Source: Neodiprion pinetum
Taxonomy: Eukaryota; Arthropoda; Insecta; Hymenoptera; Diprionidae
Length of the DNA: 64,000 bases
Assembly: GCF_021155775.2 (NCBI RefSeq)
Contig: NC_060233.1
Span: 11,162,782 to 11,226,781, forward strand
Direction: 5' to 3'
The notes beneath the pieces were generated by a model. The model was not told the origin of the DNA. It saw only the letters and a list, made by a program, of their open reading frames with translations, and ran no database searches. A program made the position numbers and the translations under genes. Shown one piece after another: positions 10,870 through 21,969 of this stretch. Numbering within the stretch: the first letter of the stretch is position 1; each line of letters opens with the position of its first letter.

Positions 10870-13800
10870 CACAAGTGTCTTCGTGTAAGGATCGAGAAAA
10901 AATGCCGTCTGAAGTTAAAATCAGGGGAACACTTCGTAGTCAAATAGGGACCAAATAGTACGACAAGGTTAAACCAAGGATCAAGAGCCTCTGACAATAA
11001 TTCTCTCCAAATCTCGAGAAGTGACGAAACGATTTCCCTGTGGATCACAAGTTGTATCTGTTTCTAACTGATACCGACCCACTTCATCTAGCTAAGGCTT
11101 AAGCGAAAATAAGCCTCGAATATCTGACCAGTTTAGAACGATATTTTATCCACGCCGACCTCGTAGAAATATCTGTCTAATTATTCCCTCAAAATCCCGT
11201 AAGCTTTGATTTTTATTCATAAATCTATTCTGGAAGCTTTTCATAATTTTTCAATCTCTAGAGATATTGTAAAATCTCTAACGATACGCACAAGAATTAT
11301 GCTCGAATTTCGAGAGTCTGTTAGAATTTTTTTTCGAAATAATCAGAGTTGATCGAAACTACTCACAAAGTTCTTCGGAGATTTGAGAGTTTGGAATGAT
11401 TCAAAGGATTCCAAGGAAAATAATTACCAATAAATGTATTTCCTTGTTGGAATAGTGACGATAATTTCTCGACATGGTGACACAAATGTCAAAGTTTTGT
11501 TTCCAGTTGAGATGTCGCGACGACATCTTCAACTCCAACCTCTCACAGAGTTCTACGCCAAGTAGCGGACAATTATTCGAAGCAGCCGATGAAAACCGGT
11601 AGAAACTCAATACGAGCAAAAGTTTAATGATTACGTATAGAACAGTCGCTTTCAAAGCGCTCAAGTGTTTGAGTGATGAGGAGTTTGAGGTTTGAGGATA
11701 AGCAAAAACGAAAATCTGTCTTTCGTTGTTCATCTGATATCGATGCTAATTGAAGCGTTTTATGGGGGGAAATCACAGTAGCACAAAAAAATAGGCATAT
11801 TTTCGGGAATTAATTTTTATAAAACAATTTTTCAGAATAATTTATAGAGAAACTGTATGAATTTCAGAATATTGTTTTGCATCATGTATCTGAAAAAGTT
11901 CGAGTTCTGGTCTTACTGCCTATTTTTTAAGGATACTGCATTATGAAAAATTGCTACATAGATTTCTCATAGAAATAAGAAATTTTTTAAGAAACACAAT
12001 GACACTCATTTTTCTGAAACTCGGCTAATGAAATCTGAACACATCAGTAGGCGAATATTTTCGACGAAACTAAAACAGTAAAAATTCAGGTATCGCCAAT
12101 TTTCAAAGAAAATTAAGGTTTTCATATCATAAATTTACAAAAATTTAATAATTGTTGCACAGATGTTGAGATGATATTACAAAATTCAGAAAAATTACTG
12201 GATCTTGTTATAAATTTGATTATCAATCTTGGGTTTCTGGTCACGTAATTAAGACCGAATTTAATTTAAGACAATTATGCCTCGATATGGTTTCATTACT
12301 TTTGTAAACTTTTGATCGGCTATTATCGCTCAACAATCGACTATTCCCATAATTTCTAATGTTTGATTTCAATTCTCATGTCGCGTATCAACAACCGGAA
12401 GCCCAAAACTGATAATTTTATTCAGGACAACCGAAACGTTGGTACATTATTAACACTTTTCGTGATTATTCGGCGATTTCACATGGTGTGAAAAATTTTA
12501 TTTTCACTTTCCGATGAATCGTAATTACGTCTACATTCATACGATAAGAAAATGTAAAGTAAAAAGAAAGAAATCGTTTCACGAACGCACCATATTTCAA
12601 CTTTCAACCACACCCGAGTCTGGAACATGCGTGGAGAGTGAACCAACGAATCAGTCCATTTTCAAGAAACTTCGATCACAAGAGGGAAAAGCCACAGCCG
12701 TCAGAGAGACGGTAGGGTTGAAATGTCGAGGAGATTGGGGCGGCTCTCCAACTTCGAAACCGCTTTGTTTCGTCTCTTTGAAATAATTGAGACGGTACGG
12801 CTAAAGGGTAGTTTAAATTAAGAGTATGGCAACCTACGAAAGTTTCGCTCCGAATAAGCCACCGAACTACGGCCAACTCTGCTTTAGATAATCGAAGTCA
12901 CTTTCGGTAATAATTGCCGAGATATCACGTGTCTAGCTATAATTAATCAGGAATCCAAACTCGACCCATCAGCTCGACGATTGATTTTATTCCTGCTGAT
13001 AAAAGGTCAAGGTGCTTCCATTCATTTTTTTTTTAAACATTTTTCCCTGCAATATTTGTTTTCTATCCTCAACCCTTTTTTCAGATAAATTACTCAAGCG
13101 GTGTAAAGAAAAAACTGTGCCGCTTTGCATTTTTTCAAAATTTCACATTATCGAAACGAAATGTTCAAGTTTTCTGTTCCAAAAACAGGAAAAATAGAAT
13201 CCCGCCACCCGATCGGTCAGAAAATTTGTGTGCATTTTGTCGTGAGTAAAAAAAAAATCGTCGTCATCGAAAAACCGTGTATAATTTCTTTAGAAAAACG
13301 GGTGAAAATGATGCATTGGTAAAAAAGTTTCGATGGCGTTTGTATCGAGATCTGTCACGTAAAAATATTGTGCAAATATTTAACGAGTAGTGTGAGGTAC
13401 AATAATCTTTCATACGTCCCACGCGTTCCCTCAGATCTTGATAATGAGAACATTAATTCTCGGGTGAGAAATTCCGCCATATTGAAATGTGCAAGTCCGT
13501 CGAAATCCGAAGGATATAAAAAAGTAGTAGCAGCAATTAGCCTTTGTCTTTTTGCCGGTTCGCCTGGTAAAATTCGACCGATAACACGATCTATCATATA
13601 AACTGGAGTTCTCGCTCTTCTGATAACACATCTGTTAGTTCCTACATTTTTCGTGAAACGCGTGATTAATGGTTCAACTCTGGGCAATAAATAACGGTGG
13701 CAATAGATTGGCGTGTAAGAGTGCAATTCTGTACCTGTGCTCCAACATATTTGGCCGGCGGAAAATTTTCTTCCAAATTATTGGTACCATAAGTAATTGT

Positions 13801-14060
13801 TTTTCCGCGTCTTATATTGGTCGTAGAAAACTGGTGCATTGTTTTCCATCGATTCGTCGCTGCGTTTTCAATTCATGTACGGTTAATTCTTTCGATGCAA
13901 ACGGTAAATTTTTCACGGTAAAAATAACATTTTATCGAAATAAATGTTTCCTTTTTGTGGTGAAAATCTACAGTGTTTCGAAAATTTACATGAAAAATTC
14001 ATACCGGAACTATACAACGTGACAAAAACTTTTGCAAGAGTCTTCCAAATTTTCACGAGG
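10870..14060. other. No gene recognised
   Basis: Frames of 110 codons (11401-11733, minus) and 123 codons (13355-13726, minus) are open, but I recognise no domain, signal peptide or zinc-binding pattern in them. Both lie in slightly GC-richer DNA where opposite-strand frames are open too. No RNA gene or mobile element was seen. Confidence 0.45.
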
Positions 14061-14064
14061 TTAT

Positions 14065-14275
14065 AAAACATGTTTTATGGAGGATTCTATGGTTTTTCAA
14101 GAATTTTTTTTACGGAATTCCTGTGGGAACTTTACAGGGTAATACAAATTTTTCTAGAATTTTGAAAATTTTCATGGGGTTTTCAATATTTTCTATGGGG
14201 AATTCTATGGGGTTTCAAATATTTTCTATGGGGTTTCAGGAATTTTTATGGGGTTTCGGAAACTTTTATGAAAAA
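14065..14275 (+). repeat. Degenerate minisatellite, TATGGGGTTTC units
   Basis: The words TTTCTATGGGG, TATGGGGTTTCA and GGGGTTTC repeat about every 25-30 bp, for example TTTTCTATGGGGTTTCAGG near 14220. The opening units (TTTTATGGAGG, TACGGAATTC) are more diverged. The style resembles the larger AAATCC/TTTGAAA arrays at 52 and 56 kb, though the sequence is different. Confidence 0.65.
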
Positions 14276-14589
14276 TCGTTAATAATGACTGTACAGAGTA
14301 ATGAGAATTTTGTCGAGTGTTAGGAGCATGTACGATGTCTCAGGTGCAATTTTCATGGGGAATCGAAGCCGAATTTTTTCTGAGATTCTTATAAAATGCA
14401 TAGCTATGATTCGGATGGAAAATTTCGTTCGTAAATGAGAAGTGATAATTAATTTGAAGAAAGACGAAGTAGAAATATGGTGATTAATGTAATTTCTTGC
14501 TGTGAGCGACGGGGGATCTTTTCGAATTTCAATCAGCATGATGAAAGCTTCGATTTGTAAGCCATCGGACTAAGTGGCTGCTGAAAGAA

Positions 14590-14880
14590 AACTCGATGCT
14601 TAACTTTCAGCTCGACCACATCGAGTTGCGGATCGATTGATCAAATCTCGACCCCTTCTCGAGACTGTTCTCGTCCCATGCATACTTTTCCCACCACTTC
14701 CGTAATCTTCGCATTCTCTCAACGTCGCTCATCCGTAGAGCAGAGCAACACTCTCGAACGTCGCGTTCTTCCGCGCTCTGCGCGTTCAGCTGCGGTCGGG
14801 TTTTTCAACCCTCCGGTAATAAATTTGTCTCGCATGATTCGCTCCGCTCCGTAGCCACCGAACGCCCTAAACTGTGAGTC
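14590..14880 (+). promoter_or_regulatory. GC-richer island with a 5' splice-donor consensus
   Basis: This stretch is richer in GC and CpG than its surroundings and free of simple repeats. It contains GCGTTCAGCTGCGG (initiator-like TCAG at 14786) and, at its 3' edge, AAACT followed by GTGAGT at 14874, a good 5' splice site. A transcription start with a short untranslated exon would look like this. I see no TATA box and no matching downstream promoter element, so it could equally be an enhancer or chance composition. Confidence 0.2.
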
Positions 14881-15234
14881 GGAAAATCGGCGAGGCTTCA
14901 GATCCGGTTGTAATTATGCAAATGCGAATTCTTGCCACTTGGATTCGTCAGCAAGTTACGTTTCCCTCGGGAGTAAGGAAAAAAACTCACATGTATACGC
15001 GATTCGGGAAACATCGGTGTGCCAATTTTACTCTAAATACTTTGAAGACGTTGGGAATACCGCACGTACTAAACCTGATGACCAGATGGTAAAAAATCCC
15101 CTGAAGATTGAACGTAATGAAAACGGTTTCGAATCAACGTAATTTCGTCGGTGTCATATTTCAGTGACTTTACAAAAAAGCAGTATTCAATTTTAAACAG
15201 AATAGCGGAATATCTGTATCAAACGCTTTTTCCA

Positions 15235-15543
15235 CACTGAGAGAAATTTTTAGTTCCGGTTTCTAGTATTCGTTACTATTCTTTCTCATTACGATCACTG
15301 TTGCTATATTTTCTTGTAACTGTTGCGAAAATTTAATGCTTGGGCAAGAATAAATTGACGTTAAAGCCTTGTTTAACTAAAAAAGTAGAGTAAACCTCAG
15401 AAACTGATTTTGCGTTGCGATTACCAAAAAAGTATCGACAATAGCGCAAAATGGTTACGCGTAATATTCAAACATTTTTTTTTAACGATACCTGTTATAC
15501 TGAATTTTTCTTGTTACTATAACGTATGAAATTTTTTTCAGTG
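15235..15543 (+). mobile_element. MITE family B, copy 2 (internally deleted, 309 bp)
   Basis: It starts CACTGAGAGAAATTTTTAG and ends ATTTTTTTCAGTG. It matches the copy at 9.2 kb closely, but lacks the segment between TTCCGGTT and TCGTTACTATTC. The shared block TAAATTGACGTTAAAGCC and the following TTGTTTAACTAAAAAA are intact. The flanking dinucleotide is CA on both sides, where copy 1 has TA. Confidence 0.8.
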
Positions 15544-16790
15544 CACCACCCTAGTCACTTTGGTAATCGAAAAGTGAACGGCGCTTCTCTATTTCAAAAA
15601 GTTTGCAAATCCGGAGGACTGTTCAACAGGGTTGCTCTGTAATCAATCCCAATTCGCAACACTGTTTGAGGAAGGAAAATTCTGAGTAAATCAAGAGAAA
15701 AAAAAACACAAAGAATAAAAAGTCAACATTTTTACCATAACCTTGGTGAAAATATTCCGAAAATTACGCAGAAATAAAAACAGTGCTCTTCGCGTCACTA
15801 AAAATTTACAAAACATTCCCTCCGATGGGTCATATTTTTTATCTCTGAGACAGTGTCAAGAGAAGATCGTGAAGAAAGAATGAGCTTCGAAGAAGCACAA
15901 GGGTTGTGAAAAGGGTAACAATAATTTGAAATCAAATTTGAATGATTGGACTCAGAAATGTGAAGGTCTTATTTTCAAGTGAACAAAAACCCACGGTGTG
16001 TAATTATTTTATCATTGCATTGATTTTCGCGTTGCTTTGACGATTATGATTATTATATACTCTATAGTTCTCTGTGGGAAACAAAGTGGAAAATTCACAG
16101 AGAATAAGATTGCACGAGAATTTCGAGGCCGGTGAAAACGGAAACCTGCGATAGTAAAAATCGTGAGTTGGATTCTTTTTTTCGACAATTTTGCCTCGCT
16201 GAATTACAAATTTTACCCCGTCAACAAACTCCGGCAACTTCAGACTCGTTTCGCTACATCTAAAAGAGATGAGTTTTCCCCCATGCGCAACTGCTGCGCC
16301 GAAACTTTTGCAATTTTATAAGAAGATCTCACCCTCTAAGTAGTTTCTGCAGATCTGCTCGATACCGTTTCATCAGCGTGTCGCATTGAAGTGCTTTCAT
16401 TATTTCATTAATCTGTCCAATATTCGACTCGACAAACTTTCAGGAACCAAGAAATAACAATCGTCACGTGACACAGGAAACCCCATTTTCACTCCGTCAA
16501 AAGATTTTCTAGTTTTGAGCTGATCGTGATGAAAACTGATCCAAAATTCTTTGTCAAATGAAAAAAAGAAGATAAGAAAAGTTGTCAATATTTAATTTGT
16601 CCGTCCATTGGATTGAAATTTTACCAGAACTTTTTTTTTTCGAAACTAGAATGGCAAAATAATTTATAAAAATATTCAAGAAGGACGAAGAATTACGAAT
16701 CGTTATAATTTACGACAGATCAGACAGCGTGAATCACATTTCGAAGTAAATACGTGAAAACTCGACTGCGAAAGTTTTTAAAAGTAATTT
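15544..16790. other. No gene seen
   Basis: AT-rich sequence with short frames on both strands that look random. No repeat ends, RNA gene or motif cluster was recognised. Confidence 0.5.
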
Positions 16791-16794
16791 TCGC

Positions 16795-17190
16795 AGGGGG
16801 GATGAAGGGTTTAATCCCTTCGGCGATAAAACCGCGTTTCATTATGAACATTACTTCACCTGACACGAAGCTTTCCGGACAGCGATAGCTTTGTTATTAT
16901 ATGCGGGCGGAAGAGGGATGAGACGATGATTTTAGCTCGGGTCAGGATACATCGCAGTCTTCCTGTTGCACGCTCACTTCCCTCGAGACTCTGATCTCGG
17001 GTAAAGTTTGCTTGACAGGAATAGATATTAAAAACATCGCCCTAGGCCTGCGGAGCTGAGGATCAAGCGTCTCTTCCGTTCAGGCTCTTCCGGCCTTTCC
17101 AACAAAATAAATTCGCCAGACAAACTTATATGCGCGCCTAACGCGCCTCGCGAGTTCCTCATGCATGGAATAACAAATTTTAACACGACC
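16795..17190. promoter_or_regulatory. GC-richer island with an Otx-type word
   Basis: A complex, repeat-free stretch of raised GC without an open frame of 60 codons. It includes GGGTTTAATCCC at 16807, which contains TAATCC, the core bound by Otx/Bicoid-class homeodomains, then CTCGGGTCAGGATAC and CGCGCCTAACGCGCCTCGCG. Absence of coding potential with complex sequence is the usual look of an enhancer. No conservation data are available to support it. Confidence 0.2.
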
Positions 17191-17194
17191 TGTT

Positions 17195-19040
17195 TTCGGA
17201 CATGGGGTGCGGGATTCCAATCGATCTTACAATTTCAGAATTCTACAATTGTCAAATAAAATGTACGCTTGTATAATAATAAGAAATAAGACTCAATTTT
17301 ACTCTTACTCTAATCAATGTGTTATAAAATAAATTCAAGATAACAGAAAAGATGCAGCTATCGAGGGTGAGTTGATTTTTCGAAGAACGCGAGACAGAAA
17401 CTCCTGAAGCATGAAGGCAAAAAACAAAGAAAAAAAATATATATTTTCAGAAAAATCCTGTCGCGTAATTACTTGGAAATTGGAAAATGGGGAGAGAAAA
17501 TGTGACTAACGTTTCTGTGAGAATCGTGAGTTTTGGAAAACATCCGGGAATCGATTTTAAAATCTCGAATCACACCAGAATCTTAAATTTCCAGAGAATT
17601 ATAAAACACTCCGCGAATCACGGGATTTTACGAATTTGAACCACGAATCACGTTATATTTCGGTGAAATTTCAGAGTTTGTCGGAAAAATTTTCAATAAT
17701 ATGACAAAGTGCAAGAATGTGCAAACTTTTCATTGAAATTTGTCAACAAAGTAAAACCATCTGAAGGAAAACAACAAAGTAGAGTATAATTGTTTCTATA
17801 TATAAGTGTAACCGAATCAAAGAAATCATAAAATTTCAACGAGAAAATTTCAAATAAGAATATCAAAACATTAATTTCCATAATCGGGATGGTAGAATGA
17901 TTCTGATTAATCGTAGAAATCTACCCTCGTTTCGGCCGAAATATAATATTATAATATCGAATTGGAAGAAACAGACTTCGGTAAAAAAAAACACTACAAA
18001 ATTAAGATATGGAAATAGAAGTAGAATAGAAAAAAAAAAACAAAAGACGCCAACCACGAGGTAGACACAAAAAAATACTCTCATTTCTTGCAGATTTAAA
18101 TTTAGGTGAAAAAACTGACAGTGATCAATTTTGATTATCTCGCTAGAACGAATCTCGGCGATGTTTTGTATTTTATCTTGAATAAGGTAAAAATCGAGAA
18201 TAAGGAGAAAAATGAGCGCTTCCTGGATGAAAATTCGGGACTTTAGCGGTATTGTTACCTCGAACGAATTTCTTATTCCATTAATATTAAGCAGTGGGCG
18301 TATGCCGAGGTTCAAGTGGATGTCGAAATCGTTACGCGGATATGATTTTTCCGTAGAGGCGAATGAAATCAGTTTCGTTCTCGTGATTTCACGAATTCGG
18401 CAAAAAAAAAAAAGTAAACCCATGTAAATGTACGAATAATTTAATATTCAAAAGTGCTTTGTTTCAGAATGCAAATAACATTCTGACAATCATCTGCCTT
18501 CCAAAATTTTACCCATAATGACGATAAATCAACGTTATTAACGATTAGAGGTCAAATCCAACAGTCTACTCTATGTCGAATAGAAAATCGAGTCCTTTTC
18601 ATGAATTGTTACAAACAAAAAAACGAAACCCAAAAAACAGAGGTACAGGTACTTTACAACATCAGAATTCTGCGAAGAGAAAAATTAATTTCCTACACTT
18701 TCAGCAGCGTTTTTAACTCTGATAAAAGTAGAGTTTGTTTTTTCAATATTTTTTTAACTCTGCCTCAATTTTTCTCACGTGAACAGACGATTAACTTAAT
18801 AATACTGAGACGAATATGCTAGTTTTTTTTTTTCCAAGTTTTGACATTATTTAACGATACGATTGAATTCACCGATTATCTTTGAACTTTTCTCACACTA
18901 AGAATGTGTTAAAAAAATATTGGTCAGTAGATTTTTATCGCACACGAATCAATTAATTAGCTGAAACTTGATCTTACGACAAGTGTTTGCCTCAAATTTG
19001 AAGTTTAGTTTTATGTTTGGATCGATTACATGGTTAATAT
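17195..19040. other. No gene recognised; holds the longest open frame of the window
   Basis: A minus-strand frame (17863-18423) is open for 186 codons and is rich in Phe, Leu and Ile from T runs. It has long hydrophobic stretches but no motif I recognise, and its base composition is that of the surrounding non-coding DNA. CGAATCAC recurs at about 17570-17650. I treat the frame as doubtful and do not call a gene. Confidence 0.4.
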
Positions 19041-19046
19041 TTTTAC

Positions 19047-19069
19047 TATTATTATTATTATTATTATTA
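19047..19069. repeat. (ATT)n microsatellite
   Basis: About seven to eight uninterrupted ATT units. Confidence 0.9.
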
Positions 19070-19498
19070 CAATTGGTACTTCGATTCTATGAATGATTTT
19101 ACTCTCAATATGTATTTTGCTGTTCGTAAACTTAGAATCTTGAGCAAGTACATCATCTTCGTTTAATTTTTATTCCCTGATCGAATTTTTTCTAACCGTA
19201 ATTTCAACGATCACATCATCCGTGACAATTTTTGTACCAAACAGCAAAACGACTGATTTCATCAAACGAAATACAATTTTGATCCCTCTCATCTTTCGTG
19301 CCAATTTCGCTCGCCCCAACGAAAAATTTCAATCCCACCGACTCACCCTCTTATTTTTTCCCCGTTAGAATTGAATCCTTCGAGATTTATATACCGATCG
19401 TCGACATGTTTGATAAGGTTGACGTGTCGCGTATCGGGTGAAATGAGCCTCAGGTCAAAAGAAATATACGGTTCGATATTGATTCTCGTAGCATATCT

Positions 19499-19722
19499 AC
19501 GAGTGCGTACCTAACGGTCGAAGTATCTAACGCGCATGCGCTAACATTCTGAAGCGAAAGCAATTGTTTTGTCAGGAATACCAACATTTTTGAGTTTACG
19601 TACGTCGCGGCGACCTGTCACCTGGACTTACGACGGTTGGTAAACCTGGCAAAACAACTGCTTTTGCTCTAGAATTTTAGCGCATGCGCGTCAGACTATT
19701 CGACCATTAGCTACTCACTCTG
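19499..19722. mobile_element. Palindromic MITE, family A, copy 2
   Basis: The left arm is CGAGTGCGTACCTAACGGTC followed by GCGCATGCGC (19532). The right arm, read on the minus strand, is CAGAGTGAGTAGCTAATGGT followed by GCGCATGCGC (19680-19689 on plus). The inner pairs are GTCAGGAATACCAAC against ACGGTTGGTAAACCTGGC. It is shorter than copies 1 and 3 in the middle, and only one of the two AACCTCAAAAAT-type blocks is clear (TTTTTGAGTTTACG). There is no coding content. Confidence 0.75.
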
Positions 19723-19737
19723 TGTAAAACTTAACAT

Positions 19738-19870
19738 CCTTCTGTCTGTTCGTCCGTCCGTATGCTCGCTCGTAACTCCATAACTGCTTGACCAATTTTC
19801 ATTATTTTTTTTTCCTATGGACGAATACAACGTCTGGGAAGGTTATAGGCTCTGTTTCGTTACAAACAGA
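19738..19870 (+). repeat. Dispersed-repeat motif: GTCTGTTCGTCCGTCCGT then ACTGCTTGACCAATTTTCA
   Basis: The string CTGTCTGTTCGTCCGTCCGT is followed by CGTAACTCCATAACTGC and TTGACCAATTTTCATTATT, then a GGGAAGGTTATAGGC segment. From memory, a motif of this form (a GTCCGT run, then an 'accounts for AACTGCTTGACC' block, then a GAAGGTTATAG block) recurs in untranslated parts of many arthropod transposable elements. I cannot say which element it belongs to here. It sits between MITE copy A2 and the TTAGG-like array. Confidence 0.4.
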
Positions 19871-19946
19871 TCGATACTTTTGACGTAAGACAAATCCGAC
19901 CGAGATCGCATACTTGTGCGAACACTGACCAAACTCTTACAGATAG

Positions 19947-20158
19947 AGGTTAGGTTAGGTTAGGTAAGATTATGTTTTAGGTAAGGTTAGGCAAGATGAG
20001 GTTTTAGGTTAGGTTAGGTTAGGTAAGATTTGGTTTCAGGTTAGGTTAGGAAAGATGAGGTTTCAAGTTAGGTTAGGTAAGATAAGGTTTCAGGTTAGGT
20101 TAGGTGTGATTAGGTTTAAGGTTAGGTTAGTTGAGGTTAGGTTTTAGATTTTAGGTTA
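19947..20158 (+). repeat. Interstitial TTAGG-type array with a 27-bp higher-order unit
   Basis: The insect telomere word GGTTA/TTAGG repeats throughout, but not purely. Most of the array is a 27-bp unit: AAGATNNGGTTTCAGG followed by TTAGGTTAGGT. It starts at about 19976, with one unit lengthened by a further TTAGG to 32 bp. The last unit is altered (GTGATTAGGTTTAAGG). Pure telomere repeats at a chromosome end would not carry this interruption, so this is an internal, amplified telomere-like satellite. Confidence 0.85.
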
Positions 20159-20164
20159 TTCCTT

Positions 20165-21925
20165 TGGTCAGGTCAGATGTTATCGATCTTCATTCAAATA
20201 TTCCTAACAGTAAGCAAGACTGTTTCATCTGAAACGAGTTGTCATTCTATCTTATTAAATTTGGACGCAGGTATCAATATTAGAGTTCTTTTATCGATAA
20301 TAGCGATAGTGCGGTTGAGTAGGCATTCAATTCGCAAGGAATGATCATTACACTGTGATCGAGTTGCAGAACGGCGAATTGGCGTATCGGATTCCGAGTT
20401 AATGTCGGCCGTGGAAAGCGTAGGGCGCGCCCTTGAAAAGACCTTGAACTTTGACAGGGATCCAAACGAATTTCCCGACCGTCGAGACTTCACTTGGCAG
20501 CTGGATTTTCTACATTTGACGTTCCGAATGACATTTCAGTTTCCGAATGAGTGTGCAATAACGTAACAAAAAAAAAAGAAAACGAAACTCCGTTGAATCT
20601 ACCAAATATAGCGATACAATTGTTTGGTCAACAGATCGATCGGGTGAACGCCGTTTCTCGATTGTTAATGCAAACAATTTTCGTTCTGACCATTTTTCGA
20701 GTAAATAAAATGATGTTATTCCGAGATACCGTAGGAAAAATAATGTAGCAAAATTTTCAAAATAATTCAGAAACGGTCAGAAGGAATATCGTTCGCCATA
20801 AAGTCACCGTTCTTAGCATGAAGTTTTCCGCTAGGCGCGTTTCGTTTCTGAGCCTTGACATTCATTCACTCACGGATTTTCCGAAAGATTTACCACGGCA
20901 CTGCTATCGGAATTGCAGATTTTTATGTGCCCCTCCCGGAAAATGAGGCCTGCGCCTTATCGTCGAAACGTCGGATAATCGGCGAACCACTTTCCGACCG
21001 TTTGTATATCAGCCTAAAGAATCGGGCCGCACACTGCCGCAAGAAATGAAACTGATACTCATCTTTCGGAGAAAAACCCTCCTTGATATCGTTAGGTTTT
21101 ATGTAGAAACCGGATACGGTTTTGGAACTAATTTGCGTTAATTTCAAATTCAATCAGTGTAAATGTGTAAGCGCAAAAGTATATAAATGATAAAACGAAA
21201 ATTTATATTGGTAATGTTTTCTTCGTACTTGAAACTGTTTTTCGAACTCTCAAATTTCACATCAATAAACACGATTACATAAATAAAAAGAATAATCAAA
21301 ACTTTACGATTCAGCGGCGGAACGCGATTCTGAAATTCGATTTATCCATACGATCGAATATTGTTAGTTCCTATCAAGTCGCATGATTTGACGTATAATC
21401 ACAATATTTTTTTTATATTCTACCAAAACCACTTTACCATTACTGTAAATATTTATGAATAACCTCTCATATGCGAAAAGTTTTTTGTCAAACACCAATC
21501 GGTGAAGTTGTTTGAAAAAATTCAAAAAAATTTGTACCAAGCGATCAATATTCAACGTGATCATTAATCATTGGCAAGTTAATCTTGTGCATTTTAAATT
21601 CATAGCAATATCGCAGTGAATTCAAGAATATAATTGAGTCTTCGTCAATTTATCGAAACGAAGGTAAAAGTGTACAATTTTCTGCACAGTGACTTTGCCG
21701 TATAAAAGTTTAATGCATTAATCAACATTATCTTCAATCGGTTAATACGGATCTCAGCTTATTTACAAGAGCCGAAAAGGATTAGAAACGCAAACTGGAA
21801 CAACATGATTTGTTGAAAAGAAAAAAAATAAAAAAATATTCCTCGTTATCGAAATTCGCATAATTTGCGACGAATTCGAGTTACGAAAGATTTTTCGAAA
21901 GTCCTCTCAATCGGTTGTAAATTAT
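20165..21925. other. No gene recognised
   Basis: Two GC-richer patches (about 20270-20530 and 20820-21060) have overlapping short frames on both strands, none with a familiar domain. No RNA gene or repeat ends were seen. Confidence 0.45.
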
Positions 21926-21928
21926 GTA

Positions 21929-21967
21929 AAATAAAAAAAATAAAAAAAAAGGGGGGGGAGGGGGGAA
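21929..21967 (+). repeat. Polypurine tract A8-T-A9-G8-A-G6
   Basis: A run of A blocks changes directly into a run of G blocks, interrupted only by single bases. It resembles a polypurine tract, but no LTR follows it, so I class it as simple sequence. It is able to form unusual DNA structure. Confidence 0.85.
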
Positions 21968-21969
21968 GA

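Noticed and set aside
13355..13726. 123-codon minus-strand frame
   Set aside because: No recognised domain. Other frames at 13368-13631 are open on both strands over the same DNA, which points to composition.
21929..21967. Polypurine tract that might mark an LTR retrotransposon
   Set aside because: No TG-starting LTR follows and no retroelement protein fragment lies nearby.
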